A stretch of 64,000 bases of DNA. It comes from Mesorhizobium sp. GbtcB19 (GTDB taxonomy: Bacteria > Pseudomonadota > Alphaproteobacteria > Rhizobiales > Rhizobiaceae). The translations under genes and the position numbers were made by a program. This document shows, in pieces, positions 53,288 to 62,221 of the stretch. Every line of letters starts with the position of its first letter. Position 1 is the first letter of the stretch. The stretch spans positions 25,434 to 89,433 of the forward strand of contig NZ_JAGXJY010000022.1 of NCBI RefSeq assembly GCF_019091085.1, given 5' to 3'. The notes beneath the pieces are model-generated. The model made no database searches and had not been told where the DNA came from. It saw only the letters and a program-made list of their open reading frames with translations.

Positions 53288-53490
53288 CGCGCCGCCTTCC
53301 TTGCATATTGCGCGACCGCGCAGATGAGGGCCAGCGCCGCCGTATCGCAGGCGATCCGCGACGGCGACGGTCCCCGGGCGAAAAGGACTGCGTCCGCGAC
53401 CGGGATCGGCAGGCCATGCTTTTTGGCAAATGAGGTGACTTCGTAGGGCTGGTCGTCGGGCTGTATGCCGATGTCGATTTGCTGGTCCAT
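53284..53490 (-). CDS. Small hypothetical protein, possibly DUF3606-like
   Basis: The 68-residue protein starts MDQQIDIGIQPDDQPYEV and then AKKHGLPIPVADAVLF, a weak resemblance to DUF3606. It ends in a hydrophobic, Ala-rich helix. The stop codon lies in a repeat element, so the original 3' end may have been lost. ggagg lies upstream of the ATG at 53490. Confidence 0.45.
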   Translation of the reverse strand: MDQQIDIGIQPDDQPYEVTSFAKKHGLPIPVADAVLFARGPSPSRIACDTAALALICAVAQYARKAAR

Positions 53491-53642
53491 CAAAACGAGT
53501 TCCTCCCTGGTGCGCGGCTTTACCCTCCTTCGCCTCGGACGAATTTAACCACCCGCCTCTCACCCGCGTCCACCAATTGGCAATTGTGTGAAACGATGCA
53601 TTTTTCGACAGGCGGCCCAAGGGTTGTAGCCGGTGGAAAGCT

Positions 53643-53676
53643 CTTCCCTTCTCCTCTTCCTTTGGGAGAAGGGAAG
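53643..53676 (-). terminator. Hairpin after the orphan gene at 53683
   Basis: CTTCCCTTCTCC and GGAGAAGGGAAG pair perfectly around a ten-base loop, directly beyond the stop of the minus-strand gene 53683-54027. There is no T run, so terminator activity is uncertain. Confidence 0.5.
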
Positions 53677-53682
53677 GGCGTT

Positions 53683-54027
53683 TCACCACGCATCGCTCGA
53701 CCGCGCGAAGCTCACCCCCGCGGCGATCATCGCGGCCTCGCATTCGCTGATCAGCCTCAGATTGCGCAGATACCGCGTCACCGTCTCCGGCAGCCAGGCG
53801 GCGCAGGCCTCGACATAGGCGCGGCCATGCACCAGCGTGCCCGTCGAAAGCCGCTCCTCCTTCTCGGCGATCACCTTCAGATATTGCCGGATGAAGCGGA
53901 TGTCGTCGGCGATGTCCTGGCTGGCCATGCGCCATGCCGTGGCGAGGCCTTCACGCTCGGCGAGCGGCAAGGGCGACAGCAAGGGGCGGGAGAGGTCGGC
54001 GAAAGCGGCATGGTTCGCGGTGTTCAA
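53683..54027 (-). CDS. Orphan helical protein under a predicted S24-repressor operator
   Basis: The 114-residue protein from TTG 54027 has gaggga six bases upstream; the frame stays open to a GTG at 54084 but that start would place the operators inside the gene. It is mainly helical (LATAWRMASQDIADDIRFIRQ, given in part, and WLPETVTRYLRNLRLI), with no recognised family. The promoter region carries two palindromes of the type found at the S24 repressor 8 kb away. That suggests it belongs to the same regulon, perhaps a phage-derived gene. Function unknown. Confidence 0.6.
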   Translation of the reverse strand: MNTANHAAFADLSRPLLSPLPLAEREGLATAWRMASQDIADDIRFIRQYLKVIAEKEERLSTGTLVHGRAYVEACAAWLPETVTRYLRNLRLISECEAAMIAAGVSFARSSDAW

Positions 54028-54052
54028 GGATGTTCCCTCAACAAGGGAAATA

Positions 54053-54069
54053 TCGTACTTTATGTACGA
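54053..54069. promoter_or_regulatory. Predicted operator TCGTAC-N5-GTACGA (perfect)
   Basis: TCGTAC and GTACGA are exact reverse complements separated by TTTAT. The site lies 26-42 bases upstream of the start of gene 53683-54027. It matches the sites near the S24 repressor at 62188-62238 in arm sequence and in the five-base spacer. Confidence 0.65.
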
Positions 54070-54087
54070 AACATCGTCAAGCACGGT

Positions 54088-54104
54088 TCGTACAATTTGA
54101 ACGA
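54088..54104. promoter_or_regulatory. Predicted operator TCGTAC-N5-GAACGA (one mismatch)
   Basis: The left arm is identical to the consensus and the right arm differs at one base. The centre is 35 bases from the site at 54053-54069, nearly the same as the 34-base distance between the two sites near the repressor. Confidence 0.55.
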
Positions 54105-54240
54105 TAGGCCGTTATAAGAAATTCGCGAAAATCTTATCACGCGTCCATCTCCCCCCAAGGGGAGATGAGGCGCCTCAGCCAATCGACGCGGCAAAAAATC
54201 ACTTTCCCGCCGCTGCAAACAGTGCTTTAACGCCGCCATC

Positions 54241-54330
54241 CACAGGGGTGCTCCGTACGGTCGGGGCTGAGATGGGGGCGGCAAGCCTTCGGACCCTAAA
54301 GCTGATCTGGATAATACCAGCGGAGCGAGG
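54241..54330 (+). promoter_or_regulatory. TPP riboswitch (THI element)
   Basis: The conserved core is present in order: caggggtgc, then gggctgagatgg, then accctaaagctgatctgg and ataataccagcg. It lies directly before the YkoF gene and should reduce expression of the whole thiamine-precursor transport operon when thiamine pyrophosphate is high. The ribosome site gagg lies immediately after the element, which fits translational control. Confidence 0.93.
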
Positions 54331-54336
54331 CGGGCC

Positions 54337-54945
54337 ATGTTTTCCGGCGCACAGATTTCCCTTTATCCCATGACCGACGACTTCGTCGGCGTCATCTTCG
54401 GCGCGCTCGGCGCGCTCGATCCTTACCGCGACAGGCTCAGGATCGAGACCGACGACATCTCGACGCTGCTGGTCGGGCCGCCCGAGGTGCTGTTCCCCGC
54501 GATGCGCGACCTGTTCGTGGCGGCGGCGAAGAGCGGCAAGCACTGCGTTCTGTCGGCCGCTGTCTCGCGCGGCTGTCCCGGCGAACCGGACGATCCGATC
54601 TGCCGCTCCGACGAGATCGGCGGCCCCGCGATCCCGCTCGACGAACGCAAACTCGCGGCGCTCCGCGCCGTCGAGACGACGCCTTCGACCGACCAGCCGG
54701 TGGTGGCGCAATTCTCGCTCTATGTGATGGGCACAGGCGACCACATGGACGAGATCTATGGCTGCATCGATTTCCTGAAAAACTCCGGCGTCTTCGAGCG
54801 CTCGAAAAACTTCTGCACCAAGCTGCGCGGCGATGCCGGCGCGGTGTTCGCCACGCTCGCCGAAGCCTTTTGCCGCTTCGGTCCCGGCGCCGGCCACGTG
54901 ACGCTCGACATCACCATTTCCGCGAACAGCCCGACCGCGGTTTGA
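54337..54945 (+). CDS. ykoF: YkoF-family thiamine/HMP-binding protein
   Basis: The 202-residue protein fits the YkoF family, with two related ferredoxin-like halves: GAQISLYPMTDDFVGVIFGA at the start and VAQFSLYVMGTGDHMDEIYG in the second half. YkoF proteins bind thiamine or its hydroxymethylpyrimidine part. It is the first gene after a TPP riboswitch and precedes the ThiXZY-type transporter, so a role in uptake or handling of the pyrimidine precursor is well supported. Confidence 0.88.
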   Translation: MFSGAQISLYPMTDDFVGVIFGALGALDPYRDRLRIETDDISTLLVGPPEVLFPAMRDLFVAAAKSGKHCVLSAAVSRGCPGEPDDPICRSDEIGGPAIPLDERKLAALRAVETTPSTDQPVVAQFSLYVMGTGDHMDEIYGCIDFLKNSGVFERSKNFCTKLRGDAGAVFATLAEAFCRFGPGAGHVTLDITISANSPTAV

Positions 54946-54975
54946 GCCCGCGTAAGCGCCGTCGGGGATATTGTC

Positions 54976-55899
54976 GTGGCTGTTTCGTTCGATCCAATGC
55001 GTGGGCGAGATGCCCCCAGTCCCATCTCGCAGGAGAGAGGGGAACCCTCGGCGATTGGCGAAAGCCGGGGTGCGGTCCAATCTCCCCCCTTGCGGGGGAG
55101 ATCAGCCCTCACGTCTGCCCTCGCCAAGCTCGCCCCCGCCGCCCTCGCGTTCGCCCTCCTCCTCATCGCCTGGGAGCTCTATGCCCGCCTCGGCGGCATC
55201 GCGCCCACCGTGCTCCCCGCACCCTCGCGCGTGCTTACGCAGGCCTGGGAGAACCGCGCCGCGCTCGCCGACAACACATTGCCTACCATTCGCGCCACGC
55301 TGGCCGGCTTCGCCTGTTCGCTGCTCGCCGCCTTCATCCTCTCGGCGCTGGTCGACTTTCTTCCCCGCCTGCGCCGCGCGATGTTTCCGCTTTTGATTGC
55401 CAGCCAGACACTGCCGCTGGTCGCGATCGCGCCGCTGGTGGTGCTGTGGTTCGGCTTCGGGCTGCTGCCGAAAATCCTGCTCGTGGCGCTGGTCACCTTC
55501 TTCCCGATGATTGTGGCGCTGGTCGAAGGCTATGCGGCCACGAGCACTGAGATCAGCCAGATGCTTGCCGCCATGGGGGCAGGGCGCTGGCGCATCTTTT
55601 GGTTGGCGCGGCTGCCTTCTGCGCTGCCCTATTTCTTCGCCGGGCTGCGCATCTCCATCACCTATGCGGTGGTCGGCGCCATCTTCGCCGAATATGCGGG
55701 CGCCGCGAAGGGGCTTGGCATCTACATGCTCAGCGCCAAGAACAATTTCCGCCCCGACCTGGTGCTCGCCGCCGTCGCCGTCAGTTCGGCGCTGACGCTG
55801 GCACTGTTCGGTCTGGCCGTGCTGGTGCAGCACTTTGCGATGCCCTGGGAAAGGGCAGGGCGCGACAGCAAGGTCGAACCCTCCGAGGGCCGCCCATGA
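54976..55899 (+). CDS. thiX: ThiX-type ABC transporter permease, N-terminus extended by a repeat
   Basis: The 307-residue protein is the membrane subunit of the thiamine-pyrimidine transporter, with about six helices and the permease loop EGYAATSTEISQMLAAMGAGR (cited in part). The first 45 residues are not typical: they are the translation of a short intergenic palindrome (55014-55101, cccctt..gggggag) that lies in frame. The start is GTG 54976, with gggga eight bases upstream. It overlaps the ATPase gene by four bases (ATGA). Confidence 0.88.
   Translation: MAVSFDPMRGRDAPSPISQERGEPSAIGESRGAVQSPPLRGRSALTSALAKLAPAALAFALLLIAWELYARLGGIAPTVLPAPSRVLTQAWENRAALADNTLPTIRATLAGFACSLLAAFILSALVDFLPRLRRAMFPLLIASQTLPLVAIAPLVVLWFGFGLLPKILLVALVTFFPMIVALVEGYAATSTEISQMLAAMGAGRWRIFWLARLPSALPYFFAGLRISITYAVVGAIFAEYAGAAKGLGIYMLSAKNNFRPDLVLAAVAVSSALTLALFGLAVLVQHFAMPWERAGRDSKVEPSEGRP
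55014..55101. repeat. Short palindromic repeat inside the permease N-terminal coding region
   Basis: The segment joins ccagtcccatctcgcagg, a spacer, and ccaatctcccccttgcggg. It resembles the intergenic palindromes at 54150-54170, 57689-57712 and 63861-63882 (atctcccc...ggggagat). Here it is in frame and translated as part of the permease N-terminus, so it must have been tolerated after insertion. Confidence 0.6.
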
Positions 55900-56666
55900 C
55901 CCGGCTCGAGCTCCGTGACGTGCGAAAGAACTTCGGCCCGCTGGAGGTTCTGGCCGATATCTCGCTCCACGTCGCGACAGGCGAGTTCGTCTCGATCCTC
56001 GGTCCCTCCGGCGCCGGCAAATCGACGCTGTTCCAGCTCTTGACCGGCGCGATCCAGGGTGAGGGCGAGATGCGCTTCGACGGCGCGCCGCTCGATGGCG
56101 CCCGCTTCGCCTTCATGCCGCAGCGCGACGCGCTGATGCCGTGGCGGCGCGTCATCGACAACGCAACGCTCGGCCTGGAGGTGCAGGGCATGAAGCGCCG
56201 GGCCGCACGTCAGCGCGTGGCGCCGCTGTTCGCTGAGTTCGGCCTCGCCGGCTTCGAGCGCGCCTGGCCGACCGAGCTGTCCGGTGGCATGCGCCAGCGC
56301 GCCGCCCTTCTGCGCACCGTGGTGCAACAGCGCGACATGCTGCTGCTGGACGAGCCCTTCGGCGCGCTCGACGCGCTCACCCGCGCCGCCATGCAGCGCT
56401 GGCTGGAGCGTATGTGGCAAAGCCATCGCTGGACGGCGCTGCTGATCACCCACGACGTGCGCGAAGCGGTGCTTCTGTCCGACCGCATCTACGTGTTGTC
56501 GGCGCGGCCCGCGCGTGTCGTCAGCGAAGTGGCGGTGCCGCTGCCGCGCCCGCGCACCGAAAGTGCCGAGCTTGCCCGCGAGGCGGCCGCGATCGAGGCC
56601 GGCATCCTCGACACACTGCTCGCCGCCGATCCGATTTCCCGACCATCCGATGGAGAGATGAAATGA
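55896..56666 (+). CDS. thiZ: ThiZ-type ABC transporter ATP-binding protein
   Basis: The 256-residue protein has Walker A GPSGAGKST near residue 38, signature LSGGMRQRAALLRT near 130, Walker B LLLDEPFGALD near 152, and a switch histidine in ITHDVREA. It powers the pyrimidine precursor importer. The start overlaps the permease stop as ATGA, and its own stop overlaps the start of the substrate-binding gene the same way. Confidence 0.92.
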   Translation: MTRLELRDVRKNFGPLEVLADISLHVATGEFVSILGPSGAGKSTLFQLLTGAIQGEGEMRFDGAPLDGARFAFMPQRDALMPWRRVIDNATLGLEVQGMKRRAARQRVAPLFAEFGLAGFERAWPTELSGGMRQRAALLRTVVQQRDMLLLDEPFGALDALTRAAMQRWLERMWQSHRWTALLITHDVREAVLLSDRIYVLSARPARVVSEVAVPLPRPRTESAELAREAAAIEAGILDTLLAADPISRPSDGEMK

Positions 56667-57673
56667 CCGACTTCACCCGCCGCCAGGCGCTGTTTCTGGC
56701 TGCCAGCCTGCCCTTTGCCGGGGCCGTCACGCGTGCCCGGGCCACCGCGCGGAAAATCACCGTCGCGCTCGACTGGACCGCCAACACCAACCACATCGGC
56801 CTGTTCGTTGCCTGCGACAAAGGTTTTTACCGGGATGCGGGCCTCGACGTCGAAATCCTGCCTTATGGCGACACCGGCTCGGGCACGCTGGTCGCCAACC
56901 GCGTCGCCGATTTCGGCATTTCCGGTTCGCTTGGCCTGTTCACCCAGAAGAGCGCGGGCGCCGACCTGAAGGCCGTCTATGCCGTCGTCCAGTCCGAGAC
57001 CGGCCGCGTCGTCTTCAACGCCGACCGCGCCGCGATCAAAAGCCCGAAGAACCTCGACGGCCTGACCTATGGCGGCTTCGGCAGCGCCTGGGAGAACACG
57101 CTGTTGCAGACCATCATCCGGCATGACGGCGGCAAGGGCGATTTTTCGACCGTGACGCTTGGCACTTCCGCCTACGACGCACTGGCCAACGGCGCGGTCG
57201 ACTTCACGCTGGAGGTCGCGACTTGGGAAGGCGTCGAGGCGAAACTGAAGGGTCTCAAGCAGCGCAGCTTCCGCTACGCCGATTACGGCGTGCCGGACGA
57301 GCACACCACGCTGATCGTCTCCAGCAACGCCTTCCTCGCGGCCAATCCGAAGGCTGCCGCGGCCTTTGTGCGGGCGACGCGGGCCGGCTATGCATTCGCG
57401 GTTGACCACGCGAAAGAAGCCGGCGCGCTGCTGGTTGCCGCCAACAAGGACACGCTCACCAACCCGGCGCTGATCGATGCCTCGCTGAAGGCCCTGAACG
57501 ATGGGCATTTCCTGAAGAGCGCCGCCGGCGCCATCGGCACCATGGACAAGGCCAAGATGGAGGCCATGGGCGGCTATCTGTTCGCCTCGGGGATCCTGCT
57601 CGATGGCAATGGCAAGGCGCTGAAGGAGAAGCCGGATCTGGGCGCGTATTTCACGAATGCGTTTCTGGGGTAG
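56663..57673 (+). CDS. thiY: ThiY-type periplasmic substrate-binding protein
   Basis: The 336-residue protein has a twin-arginine-like leader (TRRQALFLAASLPFAGAV) and an NMT1/THI5-like binding fold starting ITVALDWTANTNHIGLFVA. In related systems such proteins bind N-formylaminopyrimidine or another thiamine pyrimidine precursor. It is last in the riboswitch-controlled operon ykoF-thiX-thiZ-thiY. Residues GGFGSAWE and TSAYDALANGAVDFT fit the binding cleft. Confidence 0.9.
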   Translation: MTDFTRRQALFLAASLPFAGAVTRARATARKITVALDWTANTNHIGLFVACDKGFYRDAGLDVEILPYGDTGSGTLVANRVADFGISGSLGLFTQKSAGADLKAVYAVVQSETGRVVFNADRAAIKSPKNLDGLTYGGFGSAWENTLLQTIIRHDGGKGDFSTVTLGTSAYDALANGAVDFTLEVATWEGVEAKLKGLKQRSFRYADYGVPDEHTTLIVSSNAFLAANPKAAAAFVRATRAGYAFAVDHAKEAGALLVAANKDTLTNPALIDASLKALNDGHFLKSAAGAIGTMDKAKMEAMGGYLFASGILLDGNGKALKEKPDLGAYFTNAFLG

Positions 57674-57688
57674 GCACATCGACGCTGT

Positions 57689-57712
57689 CAATCTCCCCCT
57701 GGCGGGAGATTG
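57689..57712. repeat. Short palindrome after the thiamine operon
   Basis: caatctccccc and gggagattg form an inverted repeat 15 bases after the thiY stop. It is of the same type as 63861-63882 and the repeat in the permease gene. It may stabilise the mRNA end. Confidence 0.5.
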
Positions 57713-57748
57713 ATCTCTCGTCTTCGCCATCAGCCTTGGCGCGAAAGC

Positions 57749-58621
57749 TCAACTATCGGCCTTCTTCCTGCTGAACAGCCGTCTCAGCCACACCAGAGGC
57801 AACAGCAGGAGGAAGGCGCCTTTCTTCAGCACCACCAGGGCCAGCGCAATCAGCCCGGCGCTGGCGGCCCCGCCGTATTTGACGCCGAGCATCGTCGCCA
57901 GCACGCCCAGCGCGCCATAGCCGGCCACCTTGTCGCCGCTGGAAAATTCGAAATAGGACGAGCCGGCCTGCGGCTTGTAGGCGGCCGCTGATGCCGCGAC
58001 GATCTTCTGCACGTCATCGCCTGTGATGTTGCCGCTTACCGGCACGATCTTGATCGGGACATAGCCCTGCCGGTCGAAGATCGAGACCGAGATGTTGATG
58101 GTCCGGTCGCCGCCCCAGTTCAGGATGTTGGCGTAGTAGAGGATGTTCTTGCCCTTATCGATCTGCGGATAGACCAGCCAGCCGTCGAAGCGGATGTCCT
58201 GCCCGAGCCGCTGCGACTGCGCTTTGACCGAATCCTTAAAACTCTCCTCGATCGAGCCGATTTCCGAGCTGCGGTCGCCGCTGTCCCAGTCGGCGAGGCT
58301 GACATAGCCATCCGAAACCGGCTTCTCGACAGTCAGGTTGTCGATCTCCGGCGTCAAGCCAAAGATCAGCTGATCGATCGAGCCGCACTCGCCGCGGTCC
58401 CAGCCGAATTCCTTCACCACCAGATCGCAGCGCTCCTCCGGCTTCAGGTAGAAGGCGCCACTGCCGGCCGGAGCGATCGTACCTCTGGCGGCGCTCAGAG
58501 GCTGGGTAAAATCCTGCGGATGATAGTTCGCGTCCTCGGCATGCACGATGGCCGGCTGCGCCAACAGGCAGAGTTGCGCCACCGCAATGAAAATCAGATT
58601 TTCCCTGATGGATTTGTTCAT
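57749..58621 (-). CDS. DUF2167 membrane protein
   Basis: The 290-residue protein has a signal peptide or helix (IFIAVAQLCLLAQPAIVHA), a periplasmic part with PVSDGYVSLADWDSGD and a WLVYPQIDKGKNILYYANIL stretch (partly quoted), and two or more C-terminal helices ending LLLPLVWLRRLFSRKK. This is the DUF2167 pattern. Function unknown; it resembles envelope stress proteins. The ribosome site ggaggggg lies close to ATG 58621. Confidence 0.78.
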   Translation of the reverse strand: MNKSIRENLIFIAVAQLCLLAQPAIVHAEDANYHPQDFTQPLSAARGTIAPAGSGAFYLKPEERCDLVVKEFGWDRGECGSIDQLIFGLTPEIDNLTVEKPVSDGYVSLADWDSGDRSSEIGSIEESFKDSVKAQSQRLGQDIRFDGWLVYPQIDKGKNILYYANILNWGGDRTINISVSIFDRQGYVPIKIVPVSGNITGDDVQKIVAASAAAYKPQAGSSYFEFSSGDKVAGYGALGVLATMLGVKYGGAASAGLIALALVVLKKGAFLLLLPLVWLRRLFSRKKADS

Positions 58622-58756
58622 GACCCCCTCCCGCCAGCGGGAACCCAACCTCACGCAGTCGTGATCTAAGAGGATTTCGAAGACAAGTACAAGACGGAAA
58701 AGTTCTTTTTTTGTTCTTCATGCAGACTGTAACGTTCCGGCATCGCCGCGGCGCGC

Positions 58757-61366
58757 CTAATTCTTCACGATGGCGTAGAGCAGGGCGGTTTTGACATGTC
58801 GTCCAGGCTCGCCCGGCAGCGAAAGGGCTGCCGCAAACAATTTCGCGGTTGCGGGGCACAGGTCCGCGAAATCCTCATTGGCGTTCGCGATGGCGTCCAT
58901 CTCGGCCGGCGTGCCGCCGCCTCTGGTGAAGGCGTCCGCGAGCAGCGACCAATCCTGATCGGCAGGTTCGGCCGCCGGCAGACCGCTTCTTTTGGCGGCA
59001 CCAAAAGCGCGAAACAGTGTTGCGCCGATCTTGTCCAGATGAACCATAAATTCACTATCAGGCGCGCTGACCGCGTCCGGCCCTTTGCGCAGGTAATTGT
59101 CACAGGTGGCTGGCGTTTTTCGCGTCATCAGGTAGTTGAGCATGCCAAGCTGAGCCGAGAGCGCCTGCGAAGCTTCGTTGTCCGGAGTGGAAGGCAACAG
59201 CGGCGCATACCTACGCCGCAGTTTGGCGACCGTAACCCGACTGGTGTCGCGCACCGCCTGCTTGCCTCCCAAGCGCGCCACGACCATGACGTTGTCGATC
59301 AACGCGCTGTAATCGTCCGGGAACTCCTCGGCGATTGCCTTCAATATCTGCGAGTCCTGCTTCTGAATCTCGGCGTCGATGTAGGCATGGGTCAACGCTT
59401 GGGGCGCGGGCGTCTGCTTGCCGGCTTGGCTGGCCAGCTTGCCTGACGTCTTCGAGGCAAGAGCTTTTTCCTTCGCAGCCATTGCCAATTTACGACCCGG
59501 GCGTGCCATGTCGGATTTAGGATCGAGCTCGAGCGCCCGGTCGAGATCGGCGGCGGCGCGGTCGAAGTCGCCCATAGAATACCAAGTGCTGCCGCGCCCG
59601 AAATAAAGCGGGGCATAGTCCGGTTTCATTTCGATCGCACGGTCGAAATCGGCGATGGCCTTTTCCGGCTCGCGCTTCTTTATCAGTATAAGAGCGCGGG
59701 CATGATAGGCTGTGATGTAGGATGGATCGATCTCAAGCGCTCGGTTGACGTCGGACAAGGCCGCGTCATACTCGCCCTTTTGCATGCGCGCCCTAGCGCG
59801 CGCCGAATAGGTCGACGGTTCGTTTGGCGCTAGCGCCAGGGCGCGGCTGTACTCAGCGACGGCGCGGTCGTATTTGCGTTTTGCATAGAAGGCGTCGCCG
59901 CGCTTCAACAGTGGCATGGCAGCCCGCAGATCCGTGCCGTCCGCAGCGACCGCCTCATCGCTTTGGCCGTTCGCCGCCGCTGCTGCCCTTCGGGCGATGG
60001 CATAGTCACCATTGCCGGGATCGAGCTTGAGCGCCCGGTCGAAATCGGCAATGGCGCCGGCATAGTCTTTCCGGTCGGCTCGGGCCATGCCGCGCGCATA
60101 GAAGCTGGCGTCATCCTTGGGATCGATGCCGATCGCCACCGAATAGGCCGCGATCGCGCGCCCGGCGTCGCCCTTGGCATGCCAGGCCATGCCTTTGCAA
60201 TAGTGGGCATCGCGCGCTTTCGGGTCGAGACTAGCGGCTCGGTCGCAGTCGGCAAGCGCGCCGTCGACATCGCCGGACGTCACCTTGGCGAGGCCGCGGC
60301 GAAAATACGCTGCGGCGAAATTGGGGGCGAGCTCAATGACCCTGTCGAAATCGGCGATCGCCTGGCCGTACTCGGCTCTGGCGGCTCTGGCCCTGCCACG
60401 GCCGAAATAACCGAAGCGATTGTCGGGTTCGAGCGCGATCACCACGTCATAGGAGCCGATCGCCTTGTCGTATTTGCCCATGTCCAGCCAGGCATCGCCA
60501 CCCAGGATCGCTTGCAGCGCGCGCTGGTCTTTTGTCTCCAAGGTCTTTGCAGCCAGCGTGTCGTCCGTGGCCGTCAAATTCGGACGAACGGTTTGCGGGT
60601 TCGAAGCGGCGACCGCCGGCCTTGGCTGCTCGGGGTCCGGCGCCGGCGCGGTTTTTTCGTCGTCGCCGGCAACCCGCCCGGCACAGCTGCCCGTGCGGTT
60701 GGGATCGAGTTCAACGGCACGCCGGCAATCCGCCGCCGCGCCAGTCTGGTCGCCGCTGAGTGCTTTGGCGCGGCTGCGGCCCAGATAGGCGTCGGCATTT
60801 TTGGGATCGAGGCCGATCGCCTTGTCGAAGTCGAGCAGCGCGCCGTCGACGCCATATTTTGCCAGGCGCGCGCCGGCGCGGTCGACCAATATCTTAGCGG
60901 CGGCCTGATCCTGTGTCTCGGCGACCTGAACGGCTGGCTGGCCGGCCATGAGCGCGGCGCATGCGCCGGCGCGTTGCGGGTCGAGTTCGATGGCGCGCCG
61001 GCAGTCGCTGGCGGCAAGAGTGTCATCCCCGCTTGCGGCCGCTGCCGCCGCCCTGTCGTAAACCGCGTCGGCGTTGTCAGGGTCGTCTGCGATAGCCATG
61101 CTGAAGGAGTTGATCGCCCCTGCTAGGTCGCCCTGTTGCTGCTGCTCCAGCCCTCGTCTGATCTCCCTGGCAGCAAGTTTTGAACGAACTTGGTTGCCGG
61201 CTGCCTCCAACTGCTTTGTCAAAGAGGTAAGATCCGGCTTGGGCGCCTTTTCCGCCCCGGGCGCCTCGGCGGCGAGCGCGCAAAGCACCACCACTCCCGC
61301 AAGCGCCAGCCCAAGTGAGAGCACGGCAACGAATAGGCGCGAGACCGCGCCAGTGCGGCGAGACAT
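58757..61366 (-). CDS. Large TPR-repeat periplasmic or membrane-anchored protein
   Basis: The 869-residue protein has an N-terminal helix (LFVAVLSLGLALAGVVVLCAL) and then many TPR units of the form A...YDRA...G...A..D..RAIELDP. These fill about residues 60-650 (for example GRARAARAEYGQAIADFDRVIELAP, shown in part). The last 200 residues have no clear family. TPR proteins of this size often scaffold envelope complexes. ATG 61366 has ggagg eight bases upstream. It is transcribed toward the DUF2167 gene. Confidence 0.86.
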   Translation of the reverse strand: MSRRTGAVSRLFVAVLSLGLALAGVVVLCALAAEAPGAEKAPKPDLTSLTKQLEAAGNQVRSKLAAREIRRGLEQQQQGDLAGAINSFSMAIADDPDNADAVYDRAAAAAASGDDTLAASDCRRAIELDPQRAGACAALMAGQPAVQVAETQDQAAAKILVDRAGARLAKYGVDGALLDFDKAIGLDPKNADAYLGRSRAKALSGDQTGAAADCRRAVELDPNRTGSCAGRVAGDDEKTAPAPDPEQPRPAVAASNPQTVRPNLTATDDTLAAKTLETKDQRALQAILGGDAWLDMGKYDKAIGSYDVVIALEPDNRFGYFGRGRARAARAEYGQAIADFDRVIELAPNFAAAYFRRGLAKVTSGDVDGALADCDRAASLDPKARDAHYCKGMAWHAKGDAGRAIAAYSVAIGIDPKDDASFYARGMARADRKDYAGAIADFDRALKLDPGNGDYAIARRAAAAANGQSDEAVAADGTDLRAAMPLLKRGDAFYAKRKYDRAVAEYSRALALAPNEPSTYSARARARMQKGEYDAALSDVNRALEIDPSYITAYHARALILIKKREPEKAIADFDRAIEMKPDYAPLYFGRGSTWYSMGDFDRAAADLDRALELDPKSDMARPGRKLAMAAKEKALASKTSGKLASQAGKQTPAPQALTHAYIDAEIQKQDSQILKAIAEEFPDDYSALIDNVMVVARLGGKQAVRDTSRVTVAKLRRRYAPLLPSTPDNEASQALSAQLGMLNYLMTRKTPATCDNYLRKGPDAVSAPDSEFMVHLDKIGATLFRAFGAAKRSGLPAAEPADQDWSLLADAFTRGGGTPAEMDAIANANEDFADLCPATAKLFAAALSLPGEPGRHVKTALLYAIVKN

Positions 61367-61532
61367 GGTTTGATCCTCCCCCCGGAGATGCCGCGACGGC
61401 GGCTGCAATTGCTTATATAGTTCTGTTTTTGTTCTGGATTGCAAGCAGAAATTGCGAGAGCTGCATTCCTGCGCTTCTAAGGTTAACGTCAGCGAGACCG
61501 GGGCGGCTTCTGGGCCTGTTCCACGCCCACCC

Positions 61533-62165
61533 TCACATATCGATCATCGACCTTTTCACCCGCCCGATGATCGTAATCGCGCCCTCCAGCTCCGGCGGGG
61601 GGATGTCCATATAGGACGCCGGCTGGAATGGCGGATTGTCGTTGGGGCGGTAGCGCTTGTAGGTGGCCCGTCCCGTCTCGTCCGAGATCACGTAGCAGCC
61701 ATTGGTCACCAGCCGCTTGTCGCGCAGGTTGACGAAGATGATCGAATCCGGCGGCGAGATCTTGTTCATCGACGGACCGTCGACGCGCAGCGCGATCCAC
61801 TCGCCTTCCTCGAGGTCGGCGGTGGGGATCGTCGGATAGTCGGAAAGGTTGACGACGCTGTCCTGGCTGCCGAGCTCGCCGGCGCTGATCCACGACACGA
61901 TCGGCACGTCGACGGTGATGGGCGAGGGCATGAGATTGACCGGTGCGGCCTCGGCGCCATCTGCATTGAACAGCAGCCAGCCGGGGTCGACGCCGAACAG
62001 CCGGCCGTATTTCTCGGCAGCTTTTCGTGACAGCGGCCGGTTGCCGTTCTCATGGCTGATCAGCGTGTTCTTATTGACGTCGCGCAGCGCCCGCGCCGCA
62101 TCGCTGGGCGAGGCATAGCCGGCCTGGGCGCGCGCCTGCTGCAGTCTGTGCCGAGAATCCATCAT
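61533..62165 (-). CDS. XRE-family repressor with LexA-like S24 domain (cI-like)
   Basis: The 210-residue protein has an N-terminal XRE helix-turn-helix (about 3-60) and a C-terminal S24 peptidase fold (about 85-205). The S24 part has the self-cleavage site ISAGELG (Ala95-Gly96), the catalytic serine in DGPSMN (132) and a lysine in ATYKRYR (170). DNA damage and RecA would inactivate it, as for phage cI and LexA. Palindromic operators TCGTAC-N5-GTACGA lie in the gap toward the divergent genes and recur near 54060. Two ATGs (62165 and 62162) are possible. Confidence 0.88.
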   Translation of the reverse strand: MMDSRHRLQQARAQAGYASPSDAARALRDVNKNTLISHENGNRPLSRKAAEKYGRLFGVDPGWLLFNADGAEAAPVNLMPSPITVDVPIVSWISAGELGSQDSVVNLSDYPTIPTADLEEGEWIALRVDGPSMNKISPPDSIIFVNLRDKRLVTNGCYVISDETGRATYKRYRPNDNPPFQPASYMDIPPPELEGAITIIGRVKRSMIDM

Positions 62166-62187
62166 CGTACAAAATGCCTGAAAATTA

Positions 62188-62204
62188 TCGTCCAAAGTGT
62201 ACGA
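62188..62204. promoter_or_regulatory. Predicted S24-repressor operator TCGTCC-N5-GTACGA (one mismatch)
   Basis: The spacer is AAAGT. The right arm is identical to the consensus and the left differs at one base. A half site TCGTAC lies at 62165-62170 overlapping the repressor start, 23 bases from this centre. Confidence 0.55.
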
Positions 62205-62221
62205 TTTCGCTTGCGCGTCGT

